From Gloeophyllum trabeum ATCC 11539 (lineage: Eukaryota > Basidiomycota > Agaricomycetes > Gloeophyllales > Gloeophyllaceae), in the NCBI RefSeq assembly GCF_000344685.1, contig NW_006920410.1:3335922-3399921 (forward strand): a stretch of 64,000 bases of DNA, in the 5' to 3' direction. Positions 32,201-46,345 of the stretch are shown here, in pieces. Below the pieces are notes generated by a model. The model searched no databases, was not told the DNA's origin, and worked only from the letters and a program-made list of their open reading frames with translations. The translations under genes and the position numbers were made by a program. Position 1 is the first letter of the stretch. Every line of letters starts with the position of its first letter.

Positions 32201-33243
32201 AGGATACCACCATACACGGCCTTCGTTGCCTCGAATGCGACGCTGAAGTCCAATGACCGCAGAACGATCCGCAGCTCATTCATTCTCTCCGGCGAATAGA
32301 TATCAAGATCCCTGACTGTCACTCTTTGTGGCGATGGTGACGGATGACGCAGACGCAGTTCCACGCATCTCTGCCAGAAGATGTCCACCGCTTCCGCTGT
32401 CTTGAATCTGAGGAGGAACTGGCGCCCGACGTACTGGAAGGCAGCGTTGCCATCGATGTTTGCTACACGTTCCGGGATCGGATCCCTGTCCAAAATACTA
32501 GACATGACACCCATTTTCAAGACTTGGGTAGTGGGTCGCACTTCGCTTTCCACCACAACCCCCAAAGGACCGGCGTAGGCAAGCGCGCCAATCTTCGAGG
32601 CAGGAAAGAAAGCACTCCCTTCAGTATCGCCTACCATTAGATCCTGAAAAATCGAGGATAGATCAATGGAGGAAACACCCATGATATCCATCCTCGATGA
32701 TGCAGCATCATCGGCGGGCCTAGCTGGAGCCGGGGTAGGCTTATATGTCAGTGTCATGCGACGATTAGCCATATCAAGCACTACTGCGCAAGTCCCGGTG
32801 AAAGTGGCTTCCGGTGAGAAGACGTAGCCGTCGCACAGTCTCCCAAACGCGAACGAATCCAGAGGGATTGGCCGTGAGTTGGCCTCGAGCCTCTCTTGTT
32901 CCCTCCTCAGGATCTCGGGATCCTGCCATTCCGTGGAGAGAATCCTCCGCAGTGTCCCTGGATTTGCGTCCTTGTTGCTTCTGGTCACCTGTGCATGTTG
33001 GCCCTTTATGTTCACATACGGGTGTACCTGCAACAAAGTCTCTCCTGCCTGTCGTTCAGGCAACGTAAGATTCGCGAGCTTAAAACGTGCATTTCTGCGT
33101 TTCTTTAGAAGCCGGACATCGAAGTTCATGAGCGGTTCATTCCCTCGTACTCGGAAAGGAGGGCCATGTAAGATGCGAGCAAACGTGCAGGTCACGTCCA
33201 GCTCAGAAGCCTGGGGATGTATGTTGCGCAAGAATATTTCCAT
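29287..33243 (-). CDS. RNA-dependent RNA polymerase (QDE-1/RDR family, RNA silencing)
   Basis: Six exons: 31555..33243, 30543..31504, 30414..30477, 30244..30357, 29634..30185, 29287..29577; 1223 residues. The start MEIFLRNIHPQ is the first ATG of the frame. Conserved RdRP blocks are FLGYSMSGLRQHSVWFV, FTDGCGTIS, LQFRHGGYKGVL, FRPSQRKF and the catalytic loop SCLAGGDLDGDIFN (DLDGD near 894-898, metal-binding aspartates) formed across an intron. The C-terminal part contains DFPKTG and an acidic DDSDDDEDEE stretch. Enzymes of this family copy aberrant single-stranded RNA into dsRNA feeding Dicer in quelling and transposon defence. A TATA box lies about 56 bases upstream. Between 31892 and 32078 the open frame is Arg-rich while another frame looks more protein-like; see findings. 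Confidence 0.9.
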
Positions 33244-33298
33244 TGCCACAGATGTTGGAGCCTCAACTCTGATGAAGTAAGATGGAACTGCGAGTCAA

Positions 33299-33305
33299 TT
33301 TTATA
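33299..33305 (-). promoter_or_regulatory. TATA box of the RdRP gene
   Basis: TATAAAA on the minus strand about 56 bases upstream of the ATG at 33243. Confidence 0.5.
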
Positions 33306-34145
33306 GTAAAGTTCAACGCACAGGAAAAGCAGGACTTGTGAAGGGCCACCGATATGAGGTACCTTGAAGAAGGGAGGGGCGCTCGAGGGAAAGCCTTTGA
33401 AATAGTCTTATAAGCTGCGCTCATCGATAGACGCTTGAAGAAGTCAAGGATGACCACATGTGCCTCATGCTGCCTGGTGTTTGCTTCACTTCCCACCTCA
33501 GAACAGATGATCACCCTCATGCAGCATAGCTCGGCCATGTCCTGCCAGCAGTAAGGTAAGTTCAAAAATACTTAGGAAACAGCCTTGCCTCATGTCGAAT
33601 GGTCGGTGATGAGCGATGGACTATGCGTCTTATAATTAGGTTGGACCTCTATATGATAGTAGCATCGGCATGGGGCACAAGGCTCCACACAGAGTTCGAA
33701 TCGCCACACGTCGCCGACGTCGCTGATTGGACGCGAGGGAAGGCGGGCATGCGTGGCGGTGCAATAATGACCGAAACTGCCAGTGTGGCACGGCGACAAA
33801 GCCTCCAAGTTTCAACACTGCAACGAAAGGATCAGAAGTCGAGTTGACCCGAGCGGGATATGACCTTGCATTATTATACGAGTATTCTACTGCAACCAAG
33901 AGAAAGAAGGAAGTAGGGGATACATGGGGGTAAAAGGGAGCAAAACACTAAATGGATACAGAGAAGTCGGAGAGGGGAGGTACGATCCAGATCCGGGTGT
34001 GCCAGAGAGAGGTTAACATATACTACAAGTGATCGAAGGATATCTGCACGGATAACATAAAAAATAAACGCAGGAACGGCAATATTGACCAGGTATAAAC
34101 AGAGAATATGACAAACGACAGCGAAAGCACACCATGCACAATGGC
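33306..34145. other. Intergenic, BTB gene to RdRP (both minus strand)
   Basis: About 840 bases without a supported gene. The left part is RdRP promoter, the right part the 3' flank of the BTB gene (A/T-rich, ATGG/ATAAC patches). Short frames on both strands look random. Confidence 0.45.
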
Positions 34146-37100
34146 CTACACCAACCCGAGCACAACCGTCGCCCGGAGACTCACCTCCCTCCCCATCGCA
34201 CGCCGCCCCTGGTCCGCGCCGACCTCCAAATACTCCTCCGTCCTCAAGCTGCTGCTCTTCCACCCCCAGCTCTGGCTCACGCTAAACACGTCCGGCGCGC
34301 TCGTGAACTGCGTGAGGCTCGCGCCGGTCGCGCTCGCGCACGAGATGGTAAAGTACGCCGAGATCGCGCTGCGCGGGTCGCGGTACGGCTGCGGCGGCGC
34401 GACGGGCGCGGACGTCGCGGGGATCGTGTTCGTGTACGACGACGACGACGACGACGTCGCGAGCGACGCGCCCGGCGAGCCGGGGAGGGAGGAGGAGGAG
34501 AAGGGGCTGCCGGCGGAGACGGGGGTGGTGCTCCTGCTCAGGGGACTCCCGATGGACGGGAGGCTCGTGCTCGCGTGGACGCCCGCGTTGGCGCTCGGCG
34601 CGGAGATCCGCCTGTTGTGCCCGGACCCATGCTCGCGCTCCCTCTCCGCGACTCTCAGGCCCAGCGCAAGCGGGCTCGGCGCGCTCCTCGGCGGGACCGG
34701 ATCCACACTGCTCTGCCTGTGAAGGTATACGCCCAGCTGCACCCCGGGCACGCCCTTCTTCCGCACCACCTGCACATACACATTGAACAAGCTCCCGGCG
34801 TACCACACCGTCTGGCTATGCAGCCGGCTCTTCTCCTTCAGCTCGTCGACGTCCCAGAACTCGACGCCGAACCGGAACGGCGGGAAGCGCGACCACCGCG
34901 CCTTGCCGGTAGGGTCCTGCAGCACGCACGCGGACACGGGGCGCCGCTGCGACGACGACGAGAGCAGGCCGAAGAACGTGCGCTCGGACGTGCTCAGGCG
35001 CGACACCTTCTTCGGGTCGGCGGGCTCCGCCGCGGGCGCGGCGAACAGCTCGTCCATCGACGCGTTCTCGAGCGCGCTCGTGTCCCCGATGCGCACGCTC
35101 GAGTCCGCGGGGATCGGGAAGTAGCTCTTGTCCATGTCCGCGGCGGTGGCGGAGCGGAGGATGTCGGCCGTGGTGAGCGTGATGCCGAGCTCTTTGTCGC
35201 GCTGGCCCGTGGGCGAGGAGGGCGGGGACGAGGATCCCTGGGAGGGCCGCGCGGTGATGTGGTGTCGGAGGACAGACTGGCTCCACAGGGCGGCCTGCAA
35301 GACCTGGATGGGCACATACGGGCGCCCCGTCGTCGGCGAGACATCGTTGGATATCTCCATGAGATCTTCCAAAAGCTGCGAGGTGCAACGATCAGACACC
35401 TCCCGCCATTCAGGTACTCCAGCACGCACCATATTCGCATAAAAGATCCCCTGGCTGAACATATCCTCCCACTCGGCCTCCTCCCTCTCGTCCAAGCCCT
35501 CCCCGCCCAGCTGCCGCCGGCGCATCTCCACCACGCCCTTCGCAAGGTCGTACCTCTCTCTCTCGCCGCTCACAAACAAAAAATCACTCATGATCAGCGC
35601 CTTCACCCAGGCCGGCTCCAGCCCGCCCCGGCGCCAGATCACCGGCACCACCACGTCCGCGCTGTTGAAGTTGAAGTCCGGGAAGGAGAAGGACGAGGCG
35701 GGCGGGTAGGGCGTGGACGAGACCGTCGTCGCGCGCCGCCGGGCGGGTGCGGGTGCGGGCTGCGCGGCCTTGCCGTCCGCGACCTTCTCCTCGTACGCGA
35801 ACATGTCGCGCCCCCAGCGCGCGAGCCAGCACGCGCACGCCTCGCCGACCTTGGCGCTCACCGCGCCGTAATAGTAGCTCGGGCCCTCGTCCGCGTCGGG
35901 CTGCGCGCCGGAGGGCAGGTCTTCCTGGGACGAGGAGGAGGAGGAGCTGGAGATGTCCGCGGGGTCCTCCTTCTTGACCTCCATGTAGTCGAGGTTCTTG
36001 GCGATGTCGTCGGGGGTCTCGGCGTCGTCTTCGTGCTTTGCCGGGGAGGGAGACAGGGGTGGGGGCTTGCTGGGCTCTTCGTCCTCCTCTGGGTCTTCGT
36101 CTTTGATCATCTCCGCGACGGTCTCGAGCCCCACCGCGCCCTCGCTCAACGCCTCCACCTCCTCGGTGCCGCCGATCCCGCAGCCGATGGCGAAGCCTAG
36201 ATACCGCATCACCGTGTACGGCCCGACGGAATTGAGGATCATGGTGAGGGCTTGAGCGGCGACGGAGGGTATGGCGAGGTAGACTGCGGTAGCGAGGAGG
36301 GAGAGGAGGAAGGGCGGGGTCGCGGGGTGCTGGCCAGTGGGGGTGGGGTGGGCACTCGGGTTAGGAGGACATGGAAAGGAGGCTGTTAGGGGGTTGGAGG
36401 GAGAGGGGAGGAGGGAGGGGGAGATGTGCAGGGCCGGGCCGCCGCCGTATAGGCGTGCAATGCATATTCTGACGGTGAATATTAGTATTGTCACGGAGAG
36501 CGAGATCAGAATATCAGAGTACTGCAGATCGCACGATTGAGAGAATCAAGTGCGCCCTGGTCCAGATACAGACGTCATGAATAGACGTTACGGATCAATA
36601 GTCCGCGGGCGCACACACAGGGTCGGGGAAATCGCGGGATTCGCGACGATTTTGGAACGGAGAAAACGGGAATGAATTGAGAAAGACAAAACATCAACTC
36701 ACTCAAAGGCTGTTCCATGCGAGACATGAGTAATCGTGTGACGCCGCGAGAGAGCGAGGGAACGCACCAGGCCGTGTAATATTGGGGTCGTCGAATACGA
36801 TCTCTACCTCGTCAGCACGGGAGTTGTGTCCGCTCGCGCGGAATTTATGGACGGACTCGACGAAGGCGCCGGTGAAGAGGGATTGGAAGAATCCCTGGAG
36901 GGAGAGGGTAGTTAGAGTATGAAAGCGAGGCATAGTACAGGAGAGACTAGCCAGTCGCAGCGGCCATAGGGGTGACAGAAGCCGTCATAGCACACGAGCG
37001 GCCTGGCAGGATGCGATGGATGCATTCCGGCCTGGGACGAGTCCCCGGATGAGAGGACAGGACGTACCGATTGGATCAAGACGACGCGGTGCAGCTTGTA

Positions 37101-37376
37101 CAGGGCATGCCAGCAGCCTTTTACCCTAAGTATAACGTCTGCGGTGCGTCCCTCTAGGAATGATTTGTACAAGTGGGTCTGTATGTCGTTCGGGGAGGGC
37201 CCTGGCGAGGCCATGCGGGGGTCGTGGTGCCCGGCGAAGGAGGCGGCGATGGTGGACTGGGGACGGGTCTGGGTGAAGAGCTGGGGCAGCGAGGGCGAGG
37301 GGTGGATGGAGCGGGAGGGGGAGTGCGGGAGAGTGTGAGAGGACGAGGGACGGTGCATTGGGTGCTCAGTTATCAT
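34146..37376 (-). CDS. BTB/POZ domain protein (germ-cell-less-like), 921 residues
   Basis: Four exons: 37068..37376, 36768..36894, 36703..36709, 34146..36468. The BTB fold spans about residues 65-165: HLYKSFLEGRTADVILRV, ALYKLHRVVLIQSGFFQSLF, VEIVFDDPNITRPAFEICIARLYGG. The rest is mostly low complexity (acidic, Ser-rich and Pro-rich) with a conserved-looking middle (WREVSDRCTSQLLEDLMEIS, YVPIQVLQAALWSQSVLRHH) and WSRFPPFRFGVEFWDVDELK. BTB proteins often link substrates to Cul3 ligases or act at the nuclear envelope (Gcl); the role here is unknown. Exon 3 is only 7 nt (CCTTTGA) and is needed to build RPAFEICIARL. The ATG at 37376 is the first in frame; 37358 and 37217 are alternatives. The giant last exon is so G+C-rich that its complement is also open. 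Confidence 0.85.
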
Positions 37377-37483
37377 TCCAGCCCATGCCAAGCCCCACTC
37401 GCGCGCCAAGGTTAGGGCTTCGGCTCCGGCCCGGCCGCGTCTCCGCGTCGCTGGCTGCGGGCTGCCCACGTCCATCCAACACC

Positions 37484-38412
37484 ATGTCGTACGCACAACC
37501 ACACCCGCGCTTCTCCGTCCTGTCCTCGTCCTCACTCTCCTCCGCGGACCACACATATGTCCAGTCTCCCACCGCGGCGTCCAGCACCACCAGGTTCTCC
37601 CTCCCATCTGTCAATACCACCCCCGTCAGCACGACCCCGAAACCCCCAGGCGCACGTCCGAGTATCTATGACAGGCCGCTGAACAAGACCAGGACCGCCG
37701 AGGTCTCTGCAAGTGCCTTTGCGTTCCTTTTCAGCGAGGTCGTCCAGTACACCCAGAAGCGAGTCGCGGGGATCAATGACTTGGAGAGAAGGTGCGCCTT
37801 GCATACTATCTACTGCCCCCCCCCCTTTCCTGACCTCATGCCAGGCTGAATACCCTGGGATACCGCATTGGCACTCGTGTCCTCGAACTTATGGTCTGGC
37901 GCACCGAATCCACCTCCAAAGCGCCCAAGCGAGAAATCCGCTTCCTCCAAGCCCTCATGAGCATCCACACACAAGTCTGGAGGACATGCTTCGGCAAGCC
38001 CGCGGACGGGCTTGAGAAGAGCGTGGAGAACGATGATGAGTGTGAGTTATACTCCCTGTGCCGCTGGTCTTCAATTGAAGATTGGGATCAGATATGATAG
38101 TGGACAACGACCCGCCCATCACGCGCAATATATCCGTTCCCCGGGATCTGTCGTCTCTAAGTTGCTCGTCCTTCACAGCAGGTATAGTCGAAGCCGTGCT
38201 GGACGGGCTAGGCTTCGTACGTCGTTCGGGTTCTCCAGGCGGGAATCCTTCACTAACCCCCAACTCGCACCACTATCCTTTCTCGTTTACTACCCACTCA
38301 GCCTGCCCGTGTAACAGCACACAACACCCCCACATCACAGTACCCAGGGCGGACCGTCATCCTCATAAAAGTAGAAAAGTCCGTGTTGGAACGGGAAGAA
38401 GCTCTGAAGTGA
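37484..38412 (+). CDS. TRS31: TRAPP complex subunit Trs31 (TRAPPC5)
   Basis: Four exons (37484..37791, 37845..38041, 38092..38216, 38302..38412) give 246 residues. After a Ser/Thr/Pro-rich leader the Trs31/Bet3-fold is unmistakable: [91 protein letters not shown], and the end [10 protein letters not shown] ... [14 protein letters not shown] complexes are exchange factors for Ypt1/Rab1 and Ypt31/Rab11 that tether ER-to-Golgi vesicles and act in autophagy; Trs31 is a core subunit. The N-terminal extension of about 75 residues before the Bet3 fold is disordered-looking. The gene is divergent from the BTB gene, with only 107 bases between the two start codons. Confidence 0.95.
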
Positions 38413-38683
38413 TTGTACATTGTAATACTACTGTCCATATATTTATCGCCTCGTTTCGACTGGATACATCGCTCTCCATCTACATACTTACCAGCAGACT
38501 TGACCCTTTCATCGAATGCTACGCACTGCATCACTTTGACCTTTCACGTCAGTGGACTTCGACCAATCACACAGGGTGTCACCAAACCGGCAACCCATTC
38601 CCACGTCTGCCCCCACCACATTGGAGCCTGCACTTCACCCTCGCTCACTCACCCGGACGTGCGCCCCCCTCCTCTTCCGCACG

Positions 38684-40609
38684 ATGTCCACCATCCTCGC
38701 CACCACCGTCCCGCGCAAAACCGCCCCGCGCCCCGCCAAGCCCGTGGGGCGCTACTGGAAGGGCAAGGCGCCCAAGGGCGCGCCCGAGCTCCCCCAGTCC
38801 GACTCTGACGAAGACGACAATGAGGACGATGAGCAGAAACCCGAGGAGGAGGGGGACGAGCGGATCGACGAGATGCAGGGAGAGGGCGATGACGAGGGCG
38901 AGCTGCAGGTGCGCAGGGAGGAGGGGCCAGGGCCGGGGAGGAAGGGGACGCGGGCGATCAATGTGGCGCTGCGCGATGTGAATATTTCGAGGGAGGGGAA
39001 GGTGATTGTCGGGGGGAGGGAGGAGTCGGGGAGGACTGCGCTGGAAGGTGAGTGATTGGTTGGGTTTGTATTAGTTGTGGGGTGTTGATTTGGGGTGCTT
39101 TGGTAGAGTCTGAAGAGGAGGAGGAGGAAGAGAAGGAGGAGGCCAAAGAAGAGGTGCGTTTGTGATGTTATTATATCTCATCTCTGCTAGCACTTAACGT
39201 CAATACCTAAGTCCAGTGAATACGAAACCGACTCTGAAGAAGAAGAGTCCGAGGAGGAGAAACCGAAAGTCCAATTCCGACCCGTCTTTGTCCCCAAGTG
39301 CGTCTACTCCACGTCCCCTTTTAGAGCTTACTCTCATAGTGATTCGGAATTCCAGACGTGCGCGAGTGACCGTCGCGGAACGCGAAGCACTAGCAGAGGA
39401 CACGGAAGAGGCGCTAGCTCGGAAAGAACGCGAGGCCGAGGAACGGCGGAAACAGAGCCACGACCTCGTAGCTGAGAGCATCAAGCGCGAGCTCGCAGAA
39501 AGTACGCCTCCCCTCCCCTCCCTCTGCCCTCCTTCCACTAACATCTCCCTTCGCACTTGTAGAAGAGAAGGACGAAATCATCCCCGACGTGGACGACACG
39601 GACGGGCTCGACCCGGAGGGCGAGTTCGAGGCGTGGCGCCTGCGCGAGCTCGCGCGCATCAAGCGCGACAAGGAGGAGGAGATGGCGCGCGAGCTCGAGC
39701 GCGAGGAGATCGAGCGGCGGCGCGCGCTGCCCGAGGAGGTGCGCCTCCGCGAGGACCTCGAGCGCGCGAAGAAGCTGCGCGAGGAGAAGCCCAAGGGCAG
39801 CCAGAAGTTCTTGCAGAAGTACTGGCACAAGGGGGCGTTCCACCAGGTGCGTGGTCCTCATCGTTTGGTGGTGATGTTTTGGGAGGTGTTGATTTCTTGG
39901 TGGATGTTTAGGACCAAGAGATCCTGAAGAGGCATGACTATACGGAGGCGACGGAGTCGTACAAGGACGTGGCGCTCCTGCCGAAGGTCATGCAAGTGAA
40001 GGACTTTGGGAAGCGCAGCCGGACGAAGTACACGCACTTGCTCGACCAGGACACCACCGTCGGGAACGGTGGCTTCGGGGGGTTGGTCGCGGGCAAGCCA
40101 GGTGCGGGGAAGAGCGCGGACGGCCCCGCGCAGGCGGGCTGCTTCAACTGCGGGGGCCCGCATCTCAAGAAAGGTCTGGAGGTTCCTCTTGTGTACCGCC
40201 GGACAGAGCTGATTCAGAATTACTAGATTGTCCGCAGAAGATGGAGCAGCAGGGCGGGCGCGGTCCGCATGGGCCCACGGGTGCGAATGCTGCACCGACG
40301 GGCCCCAGGCGGGAGCGTGAGGAGGCGGGCAAGTCGTGGCGGGACCGGGACCGGGATGACCGGCCGCCTATCCGTCGTGACGCGGACAGGTGGAGAGACG
40401 ATGATCGGGAACGGGATGGGCGGAGAGGAGATAGGTATGATGGGCCGCGCAGGTCGAGGTCGCGCTCGCGCTCGCCGCCTAGGAGGGAGAGGGAGCACAG
40501 ACGGTCGAGGTCGAGGGATCGGTATAGGGAGGATGAATATCGGAGGCGGAGGTCGAGAGAGCGGTCGGTGGAGTATGAGAGGGATGGGAAGCGGAGGCGG
40601 GTGGATTAG
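38684..40609 (+). CDS. MFAP1-like spliceosomal protein with extra zinc knuckle and RS tail
   Basis: Seven exons (38684..39047, 39107..39153, 39212..39297, 39356..39501, 39563..39846, 39912..40173, 40227..40609), 523 residues. The N-terminus [11 protein letters not shown], the acidic middle ([26 protein letters not shown]), the long charged helix, and [16 protein letters not shown] ... [12 protein letters not shown] identify MFAP1, a component of the activated spliceosome that binds Prp38. Beyond the usual end of the family the protein continues with a CCHC-type knuckle [14 protein letters not shown] (CX2CX3HX4C, one residue shorter than canonical between C2 and H) and a 110-residue Arg/Asp/Ser-rich RS-like tail. 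The knuckle is completed across the last intron, which supports the fusion. The tail probably adds RNA contact. Repeated GAG/GAC codons make exon 5 extremely acidic/basic alternating. Confidence 0.9.
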
Positions 40610-40829
40610 AGGTGCGCGCGCTGTTGCGTGTTTTGCGTATCTGTATATTTGATGTACTCTTAGGTTTACAAGTATTGCGACATGGCTTTTGGCCAGTGAT
40701 AGCATCGAACGACTGACCCTCGGATGAGCGTTGAAATGCCTGCGGTGCCGGGTTTGGACCTTTATCTTATCTCTGATTCGCGCTTCCTCCACCCCGAAGT
40801 TCTGGATCGCGATCTAGTGCTATGGGAGC

Positions 40830-40836
40830 TATATAT
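40830..40836 (+). promoter_or_regulatory. TATA box of dihydroorotate-dehydrogenase-like gene
   Basis: TATATAT 38 bases before the ATG at 40874. It favours this start over an in-frame ATG at 40724, which lies upstream of it. Confidence 0.4.
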
Positions 40837-40873
40837 CTTCCCTCCTTATCCGCTGACCAGTCCATCCGCTGAA

Positions 40874-42140
40874 ATGTCTTCCCCGTCTCTGCCCTCGACC
40901 TCGCTGCATACGCTCAATGTCTGCCCCACGCTGACCAATTCGTCTTGCGCGTGGGCTTCGGATCTGAAGCAGTTGACGGAGCTGTATGAGTGCGAGTGGA
41001 CAGGGGCGGTCGTATGTCGGACAGCTACGCGGAATGGGTTCAAGGAGGGGGAAGAACATGGGGTGAGTATCTGAGCACTTTGTACACCTCCGCCGTGGAC
41101 ACGGCGCTGGCGATAGTCTCTAGCTGTGGGCGATCGGGTGTTTGGGCCAAGTGCTGGTGGTCTCCTTCTAATACATCTCTTCGTCAGTATGCATCTCTAA
41201 TGCCCCTTCGTCTTCCGCTTAGGTCGTCTTTGGCAAGGACAAGTCCGAGGCTACATTAACCACCCTGAACTCTTATGGCTACTCACCACATCCCCTCTCC
41301 CAATACCTCGTTTGGTTCCGTGAGCTACTGTGTTCCCCGCCGCCTTCTACGAATCCCTCCAAGCCCATTATCATCAGCATAACTTCCAACGACCCCCGTG
41401 AACTGAAGGAGATGGTAGATTCCATCCAAACCTTCCGCAGAGAAATTGGCGACATCCCTTTAACCCCGTTCTCAAATGCGAACCTACCGACATGTCGAAT
41501 AGGCATCGAACTTAATACTTCGTGCCCTAATATGGGCCCATCACATCCGCCGCCGGCGTACATACCGACCTTGCTGCTCCCGTTGCTCACCGTCCTGTCG
41601 AATGCGTTCAAGGCAGACCGGAGCCTCGCCATTGGGCTGAAGCTGCCGCCCTTCGTGTACCGCGGCCAGTTCGATGCCATGATCGGCGCTGTGCATCTGT
41701 TTACTTACAAGTCCCCCGAGGGAGAGGAGATCAACCCCTTCGCGTACTTCGCGACCACCAATACTCTGGGCTCCGCGCTGCTCCTGACATCACAGTCGGA
41801 TCTCTCCCCGCCATCGTTTGTCCCGTCGCCATCCGCTTCTACACCCCCGTCGGAATACGCACTGCCGACGCCGTTGGGCGGCCTCGCCGGCGCGCCTTTG
41901 CATCCTCTGGCACTGGGCAATGTCTTTACTTTCACGTCCCTTCTTTCGCCCTACCCTGCGCAAGCCATAGCGCGCATAAAGGTCGTGGGGATTGGCGGAG
42001 TTGCGGATGGCGAGGGCGTGCGGCGGATGCAGAGCGTAGGGGCGGCTGTTGTGGGGTGTGCGAGTGTATTTGGGAGGGACGGTGTAGGTGCGTTTGCGAG
42101 ATTGGCCGAGGAGGTGGGATGGAAGGGTTCATCTGCATGA
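40874..42140 (+). CDS. Dihydroorotate dehydrogenase-like FMN oxidoreductase (class 1)
   Basis: Two exons (40874..41062, 41223..42140), 368 residues. The TIM-barrel landmarks of class 1 DHODs are present: SCAWASDLKQL near the start, AVVCRTATRNGF, NSYGYSPHPLSQY, IIISITSNDP, the active-site segment IELNTSCPN (catalytic cysteine), GLKLPPFV, NTLGSALL, and the C-terminal phosphate-binding IKVVGIGGVADGEGVRRM plus GAAVVGCASVF. These cytosolic enzymes oxidise dihydroorotate to orotate with fumarate in pyrimidine synthesis; basidiomycetes normally also use a mitochondrial class 2 enzyme, so this could have another substrate. The start was placed at the second in-frame ATG because the upstream 50 codons look like leader DNA containing a TATA box. 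The 160-nt intron is long. Confidence 0.85.
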
Positions 42141-42726
42141 GGTTAGTCCGACCATGCTAAGCAGCAGACGTCGATACATCAGAGCGCTACAGTCTGGATG
42201 CGGGTTATTTGGCGGTGGGCACCCGTGACTAGTGCGCAGATCTCGTGCTGAGCGCTGAACCCAACGGCTGCCTGGTAAGGCGGAAGACTTGGTCTAAGCA
42301 CTACCATGATACTTAGTCCCGAGTCTATAACAAGAATATACACGTAGTTGATTTGTCGGCCTCATGTTTGGCATCTACGCGCACCACGCTCCGAGTCATG
42401 CATGTTCTCGAAGACTCACCTAACGAATGACTCGTGCTCATCGTGCAGCACCGACGGAAGCCCGATGGATTGCCATAAGTAGTAACTGCGCGCACACCAC
42501 GAGGGCGGGAAACACCCGATATGGGAAGTGGCGGGACCGACGCTGCTCACCTGACTCGTGCCACATTCACGCAGGCGGGCTTCGCGGTGTGGCGTCTGAT
42601 CGAGCGCGCATCCATAAATAGCCGATCCACTGTGGCTTGACCACCCTCACTTCGCCCTCGAACAATTCCTGCCTCCGGGTCTCTTTGGCATCACAACTAA
42701 TTCATCCACATACAATCACTGTAAGG
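42141..42726. other. Intergenic, DHOD-like to PARP
   Basis: Promoter region of the PARP gene; ATAAATA at 42613-42619 is a TATA-like box about 108 bases before the ATG. No other gene is visible. Confidence 0.45.
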
Positions 42727-45799
<3,073 letters not shown>

Positions 45800-46345
45800 T
45801 TGCCTTGGGTATACGGAATGCCTTCATACACGAAAATAATTTTCGTGCTCGTCATGGTCCCTCAAATTTACCCTCCACTGCACGCTCCGTATTCATCGTA
45901 GGTATACCCCATATAAGAGTAATGAAATGATCGCCATATGCTTCGTGGCATTTTATGAGTGGTCTATGGTCTCTGTTACTTCGGCCATGCCACTGGCACA
46001 ACCTGAGCCAATGGCCGATCGCAGTAAGTGTAAGTCACTATAAGTTACACTATAAGTTAATAGGCGGGATTGAGGCAGTGCTATGCCACGATCTAGGAAG
46101 AGCTGAGCCAATCAGAGCGCTCAGAACTGTTATTTTTGAACGCGAGCGTCAGTTACTTCCGTCCGCCTACGCCGACTCCGTGCTGCTCCTAAACGCCAAA
46201 CATAAGCCTTGACGCTCGATATCAACATCCACTGCGCTTTCTCTTCGTGCAGTCTTCACCGTCGCGTTTGTCTCACCTAGGGTCCTACACAGACGTCGTT
46301 ACTTGCCGCCAATATCGCGTTACACGCGAGACACTTGCCACCGCG
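45800..46345. other. Intergenic, PARP to cullin-like gene
   Basis: Promoter region of the cullin-like gene with a 12-bp tandem repeat (listed separately). The frame of the next gene is open upstream to 46247 but without an ATG. Confidence 0.45.
46036..46059. repeat. Tandem 12-bp repeat, two copies
   Basis: CACTATAAGTTA occurs twice head to tail. Each copy contains a TATAA core, about 290-310 bases upstream of the cullin-like ATG. Confidence 0.6.

Noticed and set aside
34134..36200. 688-codon open frame on the plus strand
   Set aside because: Arg/Ala/Gly-rich shadow of the G+C-rich BTB exon on the opposite strand, which has recognisable domain sequence and proper splicing.
40724..40873. 50-residue N-terminal extension of the DHOD-like protein
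   Set aside because: Contains a TATA-like box and no family similarity; the ATG at 40874 fits the family start. It remains possible.
46247..46345. Upstream extension of the cullin-like protein
   Set aside because: Starts with GTG rather than ATG; the sequence is leader-like.
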